From Puffinus mauretanicus (Eukaryota; Chordata; Aves; Procellariiformes; Procellariidae), in NCBI GenBank assembly GCA_023333565.1, contig JAJKFH010001164.1, positions 744,001 through 808,000 of the forward strand: a DNA stretch of 64,000 nucleotides, written 5' to 3'. Both the position numbers and the translations under genes were made by a program. Below, one piece after another: positions 1 through 14,200 of the stretch; the stretch's first letter is position 1; each line of letters starts with the position of its first letter. The notes beneath the pieces were generated by a model. The model saw nothing but the letters and a program-made list of their open reading frames with translations, did not search any database and was not told the DNA's origin.

Positions 1-3000
1 GTGAATTTCCTTATGAATAAGAGGTGCTCTTAAGTGCTAAAGCAAGCAACATGTATATTTATAATCATATAAGATCAGTATTACATTACATTTTGATTAT
101 CTTATTTAAGCTAGGAATCATAGTGAAACCTGAATAACGGTAACATAATTTATGTTATTAGCTGAGTATATTGCTCCATAAGTCACTCTCATCCATTCTT
201 GCTCATTCTTTAGTTGTGGAATTCTAATTCAACCACTGGACTGTTTGCTTTGGCATTCACCATTTGTATTAGCACAGAAAAATAAGTATGAGTTTGTTTT
301 TGTCAGTGTCATAAGCTTAAGTTGCATCAAATCCTAAAAACAAACCTTGAATGAACCAAAGTCCAAAGATCAGCTAACTTTCCTAGCTTATGAGGCAACT
401 AGGACAACCCCACAGAAAGGACAGTCTGTGAGAAGTTGAAGCAACAACATAAAGCCATCATGTTCAACCTTTCCCTTGCAGTAGCATTCTACAGTTCATT
501 TACTAAACAGAGTCTTAGGTAGGATTTTTTTTTCTTGGGGAAGCAGCATCATTTCAGAACATAAATGATTCATTTATGTAAATACAGAAAGTACTTAAAA
601 GCCTGCACAGTGTATGATCTCAGAAACAAGAGGATTCAGAATGAACACAGCTCCTGTCTAAATGCAGAGCAGTGCAGGGCTACATGGCGACAATCACATC
701 CCACAGGAGCACAGCCCACATTTGCCAGAATTACCAGAAGCCTATCATATGCCAGTTATTTTTCCAGCTCCTGGAGAAGAGTTTTTCTTCCCTTTACCAC
801 AGACACAGTGCTTGGATTAAAATACTAGGATCACAGAAGCTACGCCTTCCTTTTAGAACCATAACTGTAACTCTTTGCATTGTTTCTCCTGTTTTTGTAT
901 TCCCAGAGTGCTGTCTCACTGGTTGCCCTGCTTTTACCCTCCCGATGGAATAACCAATTGCATAAAGAGCTTCGTAGCTTATTTAAAACACTCCTGATAT
1001 GCTTTCTTCTTTGTAAGTAAGATCGTTAAGTGAAAAAAAAAAGATTAACATTGCAGATTTAAAAGTAAGAGCAACATAATCAGTTAAGGATTAATGACTT
1101 ACTTCAAACATTCCTCTTTAGGAACATTATAAAGATTTTACTCATGTTAGGTGTTATGCATACGGCCTTTGCTCACAAAAGCAAAATTGCTATGGAACTG
1201 ATCTGCCAAAGTTTAAAATCAGATTTAAATAGTTAAGAACATTGATCAGGAAATCCTCCTGCATTTTCTTGGTGGACCTTTTTAAGGTATCTAGAAGGGA
1301 AAAAAGCCCAACAAACACTGGAACAATGGTGGTAAAATCTCAGCCTCATTCTCCCTGGGCATGTTTTACAGGATGGGGGTACTGTTCTAACTAAGGTAAT
1401 CCGTATTTTATTTTGAACTAAAATTATATTAAATGCTGCAATGCTCCAATGGTATATGTCAAGCTGAAATTGGATTTTTAAGTCCATATTTTGGCATGCT
1501 AATGCATTGCTTGATTTCTAAATGAAAACTATCAGATGCTCAAAAATTTGAATTATAAATTAATTTAGAAGCCAGTTTTAGTCCCTTATGTTTGAATACA
1601 CTAGCTATAATACATGGCAGTTTTTAAAACAAACATGGAAGTAGTGCACAAAGATAAAGAACCTATTTCAGCTGCAACACAACCTTCCAAAAAAAAAAAA
1701 AAAAAACACCACCAAACCAAACATAAACCACCCAAAAATCCAAATTGAGTTCACTTCTTGTACCTGATTATCAGGGAATCAACTTTTTTTACAGGTCCTA
1801 CAAGTTTCTGATTTGCCTTTATGTCCCAAGGCTTGCTGAATTACTGATCTTCCAAGAGAGCTATTAGCTCAGACAATAACATTTGCCTGCTGATAACAGC
1901 TTGAAGTTTATGTCAGCATGATACCTGTGTCATCCATTGGCAAGTAAGATTTTAGGGCAATGGCATATAAAGCTGATATATGTAGATCTTATATCTTTGA
2001 CTTAAATAATTGCCAGGTACGAGCAATATTTTTTAGTAGCCTGATTAAAGCATTGCTTTCTGAAATGGACAGTTGTTTTTCATAGATTCACAGAATCTTT
2101 CAGGTTGGAAGAGACCTCAGGAGGTCGGTCTCTTATCTAACCTCCTGCTCAAAGCAAGGCCAGCTCCGAGGTCAGACCAGGTTGCTCAGTGTTTTAGCCA
2201 ATGGTGTCTTGAAAACCTTCAAGAATGGAGATGCGTAGCCTCCCCAGACAACCTGCTTCCTTTCAAAGGGGCAGGAAAGGGTGAAATGGTCCATGCCAAT
2301 CTAATGCAGGAGATAAAACCCATTTGAATTGGAAATAAATTTTAATATCTCAAGGTGATCTTTTTATCTTCATTACTCATTAAAATTGTGATTCGCACTG
2401 ATTAGTCCTATTGATCCATAATTACAAATGAATTTATAGTTTCAAGGCCCCACACTGCTTCCCTTCTCCCCATGAAAAGAATGTGAAATTCAAGTGAAAT
2501 GGATAAAGGCTTAATCAAGAAATAGTATTATGTAAGATAGCCATGCAAGTAGCGTCAGCAAATAATGGCTGTCTTTATACTAATTTATTAGCTGTTTGTA
2601 TGTAAATTATACATAATTGTTGCTTAACTGTCATTTCCAAGACAGCAATGAAAACATAGCTCTTTTATGGGAGAGTAGATTTGTCCCAGAAGATAAAAGA
2701 TATCTGCATCTAATTCTTATACCAAAAGCTAGCATGGAAAATGAAAGCTATGCCAGCAGTTGTCAATCTGTCCCACGTAACTGTTACACTCTATTCCTGA
2801 CCAACATAGCTACCATACTTCAATGTGAAGAGTGCCTGTTCTGGGATTTAGAAGGTCTATTCATAGTTCTCCGATTAATACAAAGGAACTATAGCTTCTT
2901 AAATGAATAGCCTTCAGTTAAAAAAAAGTATGCATGCATTAATCATTTTGTGAAAACATACCTTCTGCCTGCTTGGGCAGCCTTATTTTAAGGATTTTCT

Positions 3001-6000
3001 ATGATGATACTCAGAAGAAATAAATAAGTTTTGCATGCTAGCTTTATAAACAAGCTCAAATATGCACAGTTATTGTTGCTTAGGAAGCAAGGGGCTTTCC
3101 CTGGTTAACTGTCTCCTACAACAACTATGTAGGACCCTTTTCTCATAGAGACATGTGATCATTCCAACTGATTAAAAGAGATTTGTTAGTAAAACAAACA
3201 GTGGATGAAGTAGTACTGGTGACATTTAAGAGCCTAATCATACCACAGGATTGAATGAAAAAGCAGCGTAAGAATTACTTCTGAAATGCAGAGAGTATTC
3301 ATAGTGTGAAAATTAGGTCCTTTAAGGTATTTTATGATGGATACCCACAAATAATGAACTCCTTGAATAACTCATCACTTTGGCATTTTGAAAGTTCATA
3401 CATAAAACTAGATATCAGTGGCAGTAAACACCCTTACATCTGTTCTTGCCTTCTATTCTTGGTAACATTCTGGTGACATTCACCAACTTCATAGTTTAAT
3501 TGAAACTAAAGTTACGATTAGTGTGCTTCCACTCAAATAAATAGAATTAGATCACCAGTTAATTTTACTTCTTATGTTTTATCAGCGCCATATGGAAATT
3601 ACATCCCCTGTGTAGTTCCCATGGCTGTAAACAGCCATGTTTACATCCTAAAACTCAGACCTCTTCTGATCTTCTGTTCTGAAGCTATTTCATTTTTGCA
3701 TTGGTTTCAGTGATATGAAGCCAACCAAAATGCTTTCAAGTATGTACTTGTGCATAGCACTTAACTGCTGTTTTCTATGATACTCTTGAGAAACGTCATT
3801 ATACTTCTTGATGTGTAGCCTTCAAACTTGCATGCTTTGTTCATTTCAAACATCACCTTTGGGTGATTCCTAACTACCATTTTATATCAAGATAAGAGAC
3901 ACATGGATAATTATAATCTCAAATGTATTGCTGTTGCAGTTTTTCATTATTTCTGAAGATTATGTTCAAATAATAAATCTTAAAATCTACTGCTTTCTCC
4001 TCTGTTAGTCTTGACAAAGTTTTAATGCAAGTAATGAAAAGGCTTAGCAGTGAGGCAGTACAGCAGCATTCTCTCTTTCTAGTGATAGATGCTACCTTTC
4101 CCTATCAGTGGTCTTTTGTTAGTCACGATTAAGAGCACAATAAAAGAAGGTTTGTGATTCTTGTGATCCTGTGTTTTTACCAAGGGGAAGGAAAAAAAAA
4201 AAAGCCTGTCATTCCCACTGTGTCACTAGACAAATATTTTCATTTTAAGATGTCAAAACAGGACAAATCAACCAACAGAAATACCTTTGTTCCAAGAGGA
4301 GCTTTTGATCACATAGCCTAAATCTAAAATGTAGGTGTTTCCTAGCTCGGTTTTAATGTGAAAGATAAGCAAGAAGGCTATTCCTTTAAACACATCATGC
4401 TTTTCAATAGTCTCTGCCAAGCCAATCTCTTAAGAAGCTGAAAACCTTAAATTGGAGAGAGTAATACAGAATAAAAACAAATTAAGTTAAAAGAAAAAGA
4501 AGAGAGCTTTACAGATATACCTAGACTGAGATGAGATAGCAGATGAAATAGTGGAAGCTGCTAATGACATGTTCTTGGATCCATGGAAAGGCTTAGGCTG
4601 TGAAAGAGAGCTGGGGGCTGCAAGCACTCTGCAGAAGACACATGAAAGCATGTACAAAATAATTTAACAGGGACAAAAATAGTGACATCAGAATCAAGCT
4701 TTGTCGGAGTTCAGATACAAGAGGACTGCTGCATAGTTACCAGGAACAGGTTTTCTGTAGCATACATCTGCAGACTTACAGAATAGCACAACCAAGCACA
4801 TTCCTACAGAACACAAGACAAAATGCACACATTATGTAAAAATCTTAAAACCAGAGTCTATCGATAACTAAGAAAGACAATATTCAGGACAGCACTTTTG
4901 TCAATGATAGATGTTTGAGTCTGAATTCAAGCTAGACTTTTTAATATGTAAGCAGTACCGGACAAAAGATTCTCCTATTTAAAACACAAGTCATTGGCAT
5001 GATTAGTTTAGTAGAGGCACTTATTTTTGAAGCATATATTAGATAATCCATTTTCTTCATGTTACAGTTTCAACTGAGGGATAAAAATTACTTAAACCAT
5101 ATCATTATTTCATGTGAAAGTGCCTTACAGCACAGTTCTGAATTACAGATTAATACCTTATTCAAACCTCCTTTGCTGGCTAGATGATTGATTTTCTTGC
5201 ACTGGAATAAAAACACTGGAGTCCAGTAGGTCATGGTTAAGTAAAAACTGACTAAAGTGAGAAACTAAGTAGTTGGTATACATAAATAATTTAAGTCAAC
5301 TAGAAAAAATTAAACAAGAAATAGAGCAAAGAGAACATTTCCAATTCCATTTGCACACATCTAAGATATGACAGACAACATCTTAGGTCACAATTATTTA
5401 AAGTAGTTTACATTACTGGAAGTGTGTTTTTCCTTGGATTTTTAAAGCATGCTAAAATACACGTCTTTTAGGAATATTCACGTAGAAAAAAAACTAAGAG
5501 AAAAGAATAATATGCACCAAAGGAATTCATTCCTACTATCCCCCAAAATTACTATAATGTGACAGCAGTATAAATCCCATGCATTTCTTCACAGACTGAC
5601 AACTTTTAATATACAACTGTAACTCCTACTGTACTACAAGTGTTATGAATGCATACCTCCTTGAAGCTCACTTTAGCTCTACAGCTAAATCTCATTAGAG
5701 AAAAGAGAGTAGATAAATCTAATAGAAATTAATTGACTTCATACCTTACAGGGCAAGTCAATCATCAAATGCGTGGTTTAACTGATATATTGCTCATTGT
5801 CCACCATGTTCTACTGACACGTGCTACAATATGGTAAGCTCAATCATGTGAGTAAAAGACATTTTCTGATTTTCCGTTTCATGTCATACTGCAGAAACAT
5901 TATTAAAAGAACCTTCATTCAACCACTGTAACTATTACAAGGAGTTGTTTTGGTTTTATTACAAGTGGTGAAAAAACATTTCTAGTTTTAACCCTAGATT

Positions 6001-6262
6001 TGATTTCTGAACATGTTAACTGTATTGCAGACTTAAAGCTACTTTTTTTATTTTTTAGGGCAGTTTCATTTTGCAAATTCTTTGCAAACATGAACATACT
6101 TCAAAATAAGAAAACATATATAAAATAGGAAAAAATATCTAAAAGCATATAAAATAGGCTACCGCTTTTACATACTACATTCTTAAGTTAAGAATGCGTA
6201 TGCGGCATTCCCAGAGCCATACAGGGGTGTATCTGCGAAAGGACAAAGCAATGAAGCATTAC
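1..6262 (-). other. LDB3 intron or 3' region, no exon found
   Basis: AT-rich sequence downstream (minus sense) of the long-isoform linker exon. It holds the CR1 remnant at 2083-2265 and an A18 run at 1689-1706 followed by a CACCAAACCAAAC-rich tail. I searched for the remaining proline-rich linker and LIM domain exons and saw none. Confidence 0.6.
2083..2265 (-). mobile_element. CR1 LINE remnant, 3' end
   Basis: The plus strand starts with the reverse complement of the CR1 3' end (ATAGATTCACAGAATC, then AGGTTGGAAGAGACCTCAGG) and continues with the typical CR1 3' region (TCTAACCTCCTGCTCAAAGC, AGACCAGGTTGCTCAG). The element therefore points along the minus strand. It is 5'-truncated, as most CR1 copies are. 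Confidence 0.87.
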
Positions 6263-6427
6263 CTTTGGAAGGAGGATGAGAAAGACTCTTGTACTACTGA
6301 GGTGGCTGCTGATGGTGTCATCACACTGGCTGTATTTTGAGCAGCGGTAGCAGGCTGATGTGCAGAAGCATGTGGTGCAGGAGCAGAGGCAGAACTGGTA
6401 GACACCGGAGCATGCTCAACAGGGGTA
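6263..6427 (-). CDS. LDB3: LDB3 exon: Pro/Ala/Ser-rich linker of the long isoforms (165 bp)
   Basis: The exon opens with STPVEHAPVSTSSASAPAPH, against human STPIEHAPVCTSQ. It continues as an Ala/Ser/Gln/Thr-rich low-complexity segment and ends SFSSSFQ plus two bases (AG). In human this begins the long disordered linker between the ZM region and the LIM domains. The acceptor is TTTAACTCTAATTAG and the donor GTAATG is slightly weak. Entry and exit phases are both 2. No later LDB3 exon was found between here and position 1, so the rest of the linker and the three LIM domains should lie beyond the window's low-coordinate edge. Only the first eight or so residues are clearly alignable with human; the rest is conserved in composition only. 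Confidence 0.9.
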
Positions 6428-8007
6428 CTAATTAGAGTTAAAACAAGAAGCATCTTAGGAAGGTGCATATTTAAATGTAGAGCATAAAACCTACTATGTT
6501 TGAACCTGAAGCTGCAAACATAGTAGCAGGCTGTGTTACTGAGGCAAAAAGCACAATTATGCAAAGAAAAAAGAGACATTTATTAGGCCTTTTTGGATGT
6601 GCAGTTAAGACTGTAATGCAGTTTTGGTCCCGCTTGACTGAAATTTATCCCAGGTGTTATACAGCACTTAAGTCCTGCTCCCTCTGAAGCCAGTGGTAGA
6701 AAACCATGGTGGTTAAGTGGCATGTGGTACTTAAATGGTTGCAAAGAGCCTGTCACAAACTCTTTGAGCTAGGATGAATTTCACCCAATATTTACTCCTG
6801 GAGCTGAAGTTTGTTAGGAGCAAACTTTTTAATTAGGTGAAGAAAAGCAATTTAAAGGATATTATCTTATCGTCTTGTATCAGCAGGTTTCCTGCAAGTT
6901 CTGATAGTCTAGAAATCCAGTCAGCACAGTTTTGTGTTGGGTTTAGTCAGTTTTGTGCAATACAGCTAGCGGAAAGATGTTTAAAAGGAGTCCATTGATT
7001 GTCAGTTCATGTCTGACCTAAATTCACCTTACATACATGGGCCAACCCATCAAATAATAAGATGCCTTTTTACACATAAAACAGTATGCAAAATACAAGG
7101 GGAAGATGTAGCATAAAATTTTACTAAACCAGTTTTAAAACCACTTGGGTGATGAGCATGAGTTATTATCCTTGTGGCCCTCTTGTGCTATTGTGGCACA
7201 GATAACACGGAGCATAGAAATATTAATGTTAAATTTTGATTGCAAAATAGAGTAATTGAAATGAATAATAAAAAAAAATGTGGTCTAGTATCCTGTCGCC
7301 ATTTTAGTAACCTACTGAACTACTAGTGTCTTTCATCACATGCTATCAGAGCACCCAGTGCTCATTAATATATTTTAGCCTTGCAGCCTCACTCAGATTT
7401 GGAAAGTATTACTCATGTCTTACAGACAGACAAATGGAGCAGTTTTCTATTAGACAGCTTTGCAAGATAGTGTAGTCAAAGCCATCCACTGCTAAGAAAT
7501 GAACTAATCTTTTGGAAGGCTCAGTTTATTGTCTTCCACTAGCTCTTACATCGAATGGGAAAAAAAAAAAAAAAATCATTAAGTGGACTTACAAGATTCA
7601 CATTCTTTGCTGACTGTTTCAGTGAATTTAATATCAGCAAAAGAATAATAATATGACAAGTGAATAACGAATGTACAATAAACCTAACAAAAACCACTAG
7701 GTCATTTAAAATTAAAAGAGGCTTAAAAAAAAAAAGAAAAAAAAAGAAAAGAGAAACAAGAAAAGACAAAAGCTTACATTTGTGTTTAAGCAGATTTTAC
7801 TGTGGATTTTATTAATTATTATCCACAGAACAAATAAGCCACTGAAAAATAACTAATTGCAATTTGATTTTTCAGATTACTATATTATTTTGGGGCACAA
7901 ACTTCAGTGATAATATAAGCATATGTCCCCCAGGCATAAGGGACATTTTTCTTGATGCCATATTATTGTGCTGTAGATTAGTTTTCTTTAGTAGTTATCC
8001 TAATACA

Positions 8008-8009
<2 letters not shown>

Positions 8010-8036
<27 letters not shown>
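8010..8036. repeat. Homopolymer T27
   Basis: An uninterrupted run of 27 T on the plus strand followed by AAAA. It could be the poly(A) tail of a decayed minus-strand retrocopy, but I see no recognisable body next to it. Confidence 0.9.
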
Positions 8037-8041
<5 letters not shown>

Positions 8042-9918
8042 CAGGGCATTACTGCGCATGACATAGTTGTCCTGTCCACAAACAGTGGTATAAGAACATA
8101 ATGGATATATTTTTACCTCTTTTGACCTAACTCATAAGTATATTGCCACATCTCTGGGTTCTTACAAATGACTCCTATCAGAGTGATGGAATGCAGCAAT
8201 TCTCTTCTGCAACATACAAAGAATGCCCAAAATATTCTTTCCTGAGCACAGTAAGTATCAAATAACAAAAGAAACCTTACAGTTCCACGACTGTTTTTCA
8301 GCCAAACCTTAGTCCTCAAACATTCTTTCTCTCAGCCTTTTTTCCTATGCGAATTTGCCATTGCGCAAATATTTTCTCTGTCTTTCAGCCATGCTATCTA
8401 ATATATTCTTTTGCTTCTCTCAGAAGCACTGATTCAACAAGTTATACTCCTCAGGATCTAGAATGAGTGCTTGGTACTTCAGAATTTGTGACACCCTTGC
8501 TCTGCAAGGGACTGTCCCACTTCCCCTGTCCTCCTCCTCTTCTCCACCTTCTTTTATGGTTCAGTAGTCTAAATGATGGTGTCTTATTTCAGCTGAATAT
8601 TTACTGTTTGATTAGCTGAAATGGAAGTGTGGTTGTTATGCCCACCAATTTCAAAGTCGAATGCAACCCACGACAAAAGCAGAAAATCAGTATTTCCTGC
8701 CTTATGAGTTTCATCTGCAATTATATACATAACAAGTGAGCTCCTGAAAATACTCACCTTGTTTGCAGTTCTGGTTTTCAAATCATTACACCAAAAGTTT
8801 TGCAACAGTTTTACAAAAGTTTGTCCATCATAATATGCATTTGAAATTCAGATCAGTTCTTCCATCTTGGTGCATTTGCATTATGTTATAAATTCTTCTG
8901 CTTAGCTAATACAGTATCAATTACATAGACTATGTAGCAGAGTAGCTGTATATTGTAACATCACAGCTATGGATCATGGGCTACTCTGTTACCAAGTTTT
9001 AATACTCGCAGGATTTTTTTCGCCTTGTGCAACAATGGGTACTGGAATTGTCACATTAAAAGGTGTTGAGTCAAAATTTAGTACTTACACATTGTTGATT
9101 TGGCAAACAGGAAAGGACTGAAACTATACTACACATAAAAATTGAACTTAATGCATGTCCTAAAAACAAATACAAACTAGGATTTCACCTATTTTGTCTT
9201 TCTATTTTCACTGAAGTGAAAGGGAATTTGCTACAGATTTCAAAAGAATCAAGACTTCATACCTTGAATAGAAGAAAACAGTGAAGTTATTTAATTGTTG
9301 TAACGATCTCCAAAATGCTAACCAACACGCATACTCAGTGATATATATTTAAAAGAAAGAAAAAAAAAACTGAGAAGAGTATATGTGGACATGGACCTGT
9401 GTGGAGACAAGTTTGAACTGGACAAACACATACAGATAAAATAAATGCAAATATACTGGAATACCTTATAAAATTTAAAAGAAATACAAACAAATTTTAT
9501 CTTGCACGCTGTTTGCAATAGTTCTTTTTATGTGATTAAAATGGTAGAAGCTTGATCACCTTCCTGCAGGGTAGAATATATTAACAGAACAAGGAATTGG
9601 AATAAATATAAATGAAGTAGATATAAACCTTAAAAATTAGTGTCATCTGGTTACATACAGTATATGCAGTTGGTAACTAATTCAGCTCAGACCAACTTGA
9701 CTGTTTTTAGTTTAACCACTATAAGTTCTAAATAATTTTATTTAGATATTCAAATAAAATAACATCACTTTTTTTTTCTCCTCAAGATTGCCTCCTTTCT
9801 AGATTTTCAATCTGAAAGAATTGAATTTTAAGAATTGAAGAAGAATTTTAAGAACCTATAAATGTGACTGCTGCTTTATACAATAGGTCATCTATTATAG
9901 CAGCTTCATTATAACAGA

Positions 9919-10137
9919 CTAGATATAAGGAATAAATTGTTTACGATGCGGGTGGTGAAACACTGGCACAGGTTGCCCAGGGAGGTGGTAGATGCCCCAT
10001 CCCTGGAAACATTCAAGGTCAGGTTGGACGGGGCTTTGAGCAACCTGGTCTAGTTGAAGATGTCCCTGCCCATGGCAGGGGGGTTGGACTAGATGACCTT
10101 TAAAGGACCCTTCCAACCCAAACTATTCTATGATTAT
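9919..10137 (+). mobile_element. CR1 LINE remnant, 3' end
   Basis: Contains the conserved CR1 3' segment: GGTGGTGAAACACTGGCACA, then CCATCCCTGGAAACATTCAA, GGTTGGACTAGATGACC and CCTTCCAACCCAAACTATTC, ending TCTATGATTATT. It is 5'-truncated and oriented on the plus strand, opposite to LDB3. Confidence 0.93.
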
Positions 10138-11071
10138 TACCTATGTTACAGAGTGGTGGTGGGGTTTTTTGGTTGTTTGGTTGGTTTTGGTTTTTTGTTT
10201 TGTTCTTGTTGTGTTTTTTTTTTTTTTTTAATACAGTCATTCTGTGCACTTTTAATCTTTACAGTATTTTCCATTTTAAGGAAAATCAAAGGAAATGGAT
10301 ATTCTCAAACATCTACGTATTTGTGGTAAACATAAAATGCACAATGTGAGTAAGTAAGTTACATGGATGAAAACAAACACACATATCCCTTCTCAGCTGA
10401 TTTTCACTCATGAAAAGGAACACAGATCAGTAGAAGTTAAGAGGATAATAATGGTTAACAACCATAATGAGAAAACACAGCAAAAACTGCACTCTAACAT
10501 TTAAAAAATAAGCGCAGACTACATTTCTTTCTCTCACTAAACTCCTAAGTTCTGAGACTTTCTGTCCAAATAACAATCAAGTGGATTATTAAAGCAGTAC
10601 TTAGTCTCCTTTATGTAATGCATGAAGTTCTTTTTGTTTCAAATCCTCCAACAGATCTCTTGTAAAGAATTGAAAATATAGGGAACAAAAATAAAAATGA
10701 ATGGGCAAAAATTATCTCTTATTGTAGCATTTGTAGAAAAAAGTGCTGGAGAAGGTGTTTAGAGAAAGACATAACATGGAAGAGTTTTGCTTTGGAATAT
10801 GAGAATGTTTGTAGAAATACAGTGAATAATATTAGCTGCTGTTTCTCTGCAGAAGGTGTTTAATGACTCTCAATATTATAGGTGAGATCCTTAGGAGTGC
10901 CACTTAAAACGTAAAACCCATGTGAACTAGAAGTTGCTAGAATTTGTAGAACTTGGACATCTGCCTTTTAGGCAATGGGCATTTCTGTCTGAAGGAGTTA
11001 GAGGTTGTTATTACCAAACCATTCCAAAGCTCCAAACCAGGTCAGTTATGCAGTTACACGTCACAGTGTAC

Positions 11072-11278
11072 CTTTGATTACTGGATGAAGTAAGAGGGAC
11101 TTTCTGGCCAGTAGTGATGAAACCAGCCTCCCTCTGACTTGTACTCGCTCCAAGCCTCACAGACCCTTTGGAGGCCACTGGCTTAGCATTGTCAGTGTTG
11201 GCATCCATGGTGCATGATTTAGGAGGATGCCAAATACTTGAGGTCACACACTGTGGCGCATGTGTAGTAGCTGTAGGC
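11072..11278 (-). CDS. LDB3: Probable LDB3 cassette exon, 207 bp, unrecognised
   Basis: This is an open segment with acceptor TTTGTTACCCAG and donor GTACAC, lying between the 37-bp exon and the long-isoform linker exon. Entry and exit phases are both 2, exactly what a skippable exon between those two needs, and the length is a multiple of 3. It would encode 69 residues rich in Ser, Thr, Pro and Ala, beginning RPTATTHAPQCVTSSIWHPP and ending KVPLTSSSNQ. There are no stops in that frame. The composition (CpG-containing codons, Ser/Thr-rich disordered protein) resembles the neighbouring LDB3 linker exon rather than the surrounding AT-rich intron. I do not recall this sequence from mammalian LDB3, so it may be a sauropsid exon or simply one I do not know. 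Splice-site quality is good but not proof. Confidence 0.66.
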
Positions 11279-14200
11279 CTGGGTAACAAAGATTACAAGG
11301 GCATTTGTAAATGAGGTATTTATTATCATGTCACCAATTTCCTAGGTAATAGCAGGTATTTGAAGGAGAGACAGAATTCCAGCCACAGAAGAACCTGGTG
11401 ATTTAATAGAAAAAGGTTTGTTCGATTTTTTTTAGTTTTTCAGAGATACATGTGCTTACTGTCTACCATACCAAATAAAGCAGCGTTTTAGAATGCTAAT
11501 ACCTGGCCCTTTAAGACAGCAGTTGTTATTTATACGCAGTAAAGCCTTCAGAAAAAAAAATAATTAACAAAATTGCTGAACCTCATAACTGAAAAATCAA
11601 GTTAAGTCTAGGTTTAATAACGAAGGCTTTATTTTCCTGTCTTTTCTTTTTCCTGGAAGAAGATTTATATCTGTAAATATCCAGTGTCCTCTTTTTGTGT
11701 CCCCAAATTCCTTATGTTATAGGAGATCATCATGATATTGCAGATGAATTCATGACAAATCTTGACAGTTTATTAGTTTATTACTGCTTAAGACCAGGAA
11801 AGGCTTTAAGAATTAAAAAAGGTATCTTGTGTTAAATCTGGAAACCATATTGCTAGAAATATCAAAATAAGACACATATAGCAGAGCTGTGATGATAATG
11901 GAGGTGGAGAAAAGCTATGGTATGACAAACCATGCAAGATTAAGGCAATGTAGTATGACACTAACACCAGTCATACATCAGAAATTGTTCCTGGTAAAAT
12001 AAAATAAAATAATTAAAAAAAAAAAAAGATATTTCAGTGGAGCAGCTGCATAGCCCTGTATATGACTTACACAAATGAAACTGCTAGTGAAATGCTAACA
12101 TGTGTTACTTGTTTTTTCAATTTAGTTTATATACAGTTGTTATAGAGGAATCAAGGGGTTTATTTCATTCTTTTGACATAATTAATTTAAAAATAAAAAT
12201 AAATTTTCCCTACTCTTCAAGTGCCAATTGCCATTGCTTGTGTCATTAGTAATGATAATGCTGGCACTTGGATTTTAACTCTATGCAACCTTTGTTCAAA
12301 TGTGAGCAGTCTTAGAAAAACAAAAATAAAAAGTTGTTGCACATTGTTCAGGCAGGAATCAACAAGATAGAGGAAAGCAGTGAGATAGAATTGTTTTCAT
12401 GACAAACTAATAAGAGGCATTTCTTTGCTCCATTAAACAATTGGTCAGATTCACTCAAGAAGTACCTTTGTTTCAGTACTTGTGTGTTTTAGTATATGAA
12501 CTAATAGAAAACAATACATTTGTATATGTAACTGCAAATTGTGCTGAGATTCTTTGGGAGAAGACAACTTTTAAAATGAAAGAACTTACTTTCAGAGATA
12601 CTATGTATTGAACCTCATAACCCATTGAGGATCAATCAAGATATGCAAGAATCTGGAATATAAGTGTTCTTAAAATACCAAAAAGATAATCTTATTTAGG
12701 TTTTAAAAACAACTTGAACAATCTAGACAAAGTTTAAAATGGAAATTTTTCTCAAAACTCCATCACAAACTGACAATACTCCATTGCAAGTACATTTGAT
12801 AAAAGCTGCTTATTTTTCAGGTTTGTAAGTTCTGAGAAACATGATCCCTGCCTGTCCCATCTCACAGAGGTTTTTGAAGTCTACATTAGAAAGAAATGCC
12901 TAACAAACCTACTTAGTTGAAACCTCTACATTCATCGTCTGCTCAAACAGTGTACAAATTTCCTGGTTTTGAGGTAAGAACAATATGGGGAAATTGGAGG
13001 TAAACTCTGAATAGGAGGGAAGCCACACACACAGAGCAAACATTACCTGTTTTCTGATGCTGCTGCAAAATTTTCTTTGTCTCTGTGAAAGGAGGGGATA
13101 CAGTATGAATAAAGTAAATGCAATTGCCAGTGGTGGCAAAAAAACCCAACAGGGAGAACAAAGATGGGTCGAGGAGAAATGTTTGGTTGCAAAAAGCATC
13201 CTAGAGTGGTTGCTCATAGATATAGTTGTGAGAAACCTCTTCAGCTCTCCAAGTGAAACCCACCAAATATGCAAGTTTACTGCATGCTTCTTCTCAATTG
13301 CAAACAACTTTGTTTCAATATTAAAGTAAAATGAAGGAAAATTACCAGTTGCAAATTAGATATTGTATTTATGTATATCATTTCAGGCATAGTTTTGACT
13401 TTAATAAGTTCCCTTTTAAAAGAAAATTTCAATAATATTCCAGCAGAACATATTCTGATGCCAACTCCAAGTGGTAAAAATAATCAGACTTGGGCAGTCC
13501 TCAAGGATCCAATATTTTGAAGTGATAAGCAGTTAAATCGTTAACAAAGACTCACACAAGATGGATTATATATGTCTGGCATCACTTAAAAATTCTCTGT
13601 CCTACCCAAGTTAAGTACTAGTTTTCTCAATCTAAGTTGGATTAGAAACAAGTGAAATCATTCCTTCACTGAGGTGAGGATTAAGTCAGCCTCAATTTCA
13701 GTGATGGACAATTAGGCTGTTATTCTGTAACACACATACATGCTTACAAAAATAACTGATCAGTTTAAGTGCAAGCAATTGTGTATCTATGTAAGAAGTT
13801 AAGACATAGGTATTTTCATAAAGAATAGAATCCTTTAGCCTTAGACTCCTAAGTTTGAAGTCCAATTAAGTAATTGAGATAGTCTCAATATTTAGCAATT
13901 TAGTGGCTATGTCCTTTCCTATTTTAAGGAATTGTGCTGGAATTTCAACACCTTTAAAGTTGAAATATGCCAAATGAGAACACTTTTCTTAAGTGGGATC
14001 TAAAATTACAAAACAAAAAGCAAACATCCTCATTTACCCAACTGAACCTTCCTACTGAAAAGTCCTTCAAAAAAAAGGCATACATGCATTTATTTACGTG
14101 GATTTGTTGGGCTCCAATCATTTTTATCTTACATTATGTCTGGAAGGCTATTCTTAATATTTTCCACATTATTAGTAGTATTTCATATATTTCTCTCTGT

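Larger units (their letters stand above)
6428..11071 (-). other. LDB3 intron
   Basis: Contains the CR1 copy at 9919-10137, an A-rich tract at 7727-7760, a T27 run at 8010-8036 and an A15 run near 7561. Otherwise AT-rich with no recognisable gene. Confidence 0.65.

Noticed and set aside
3619..3637. Small inverted repeat ATGGCTGTAAACAGCCAT
   Set aside because: An 8-bp stem in isolation. No terminator or element context in a vertebrate intron.
12909..13307. 132-codon minus-strand open frame
   Set aside because: Overlapped by open frames on both strands, with random-looking composition. No acceptor or donor gives a phase-compatible LDB3 exon.
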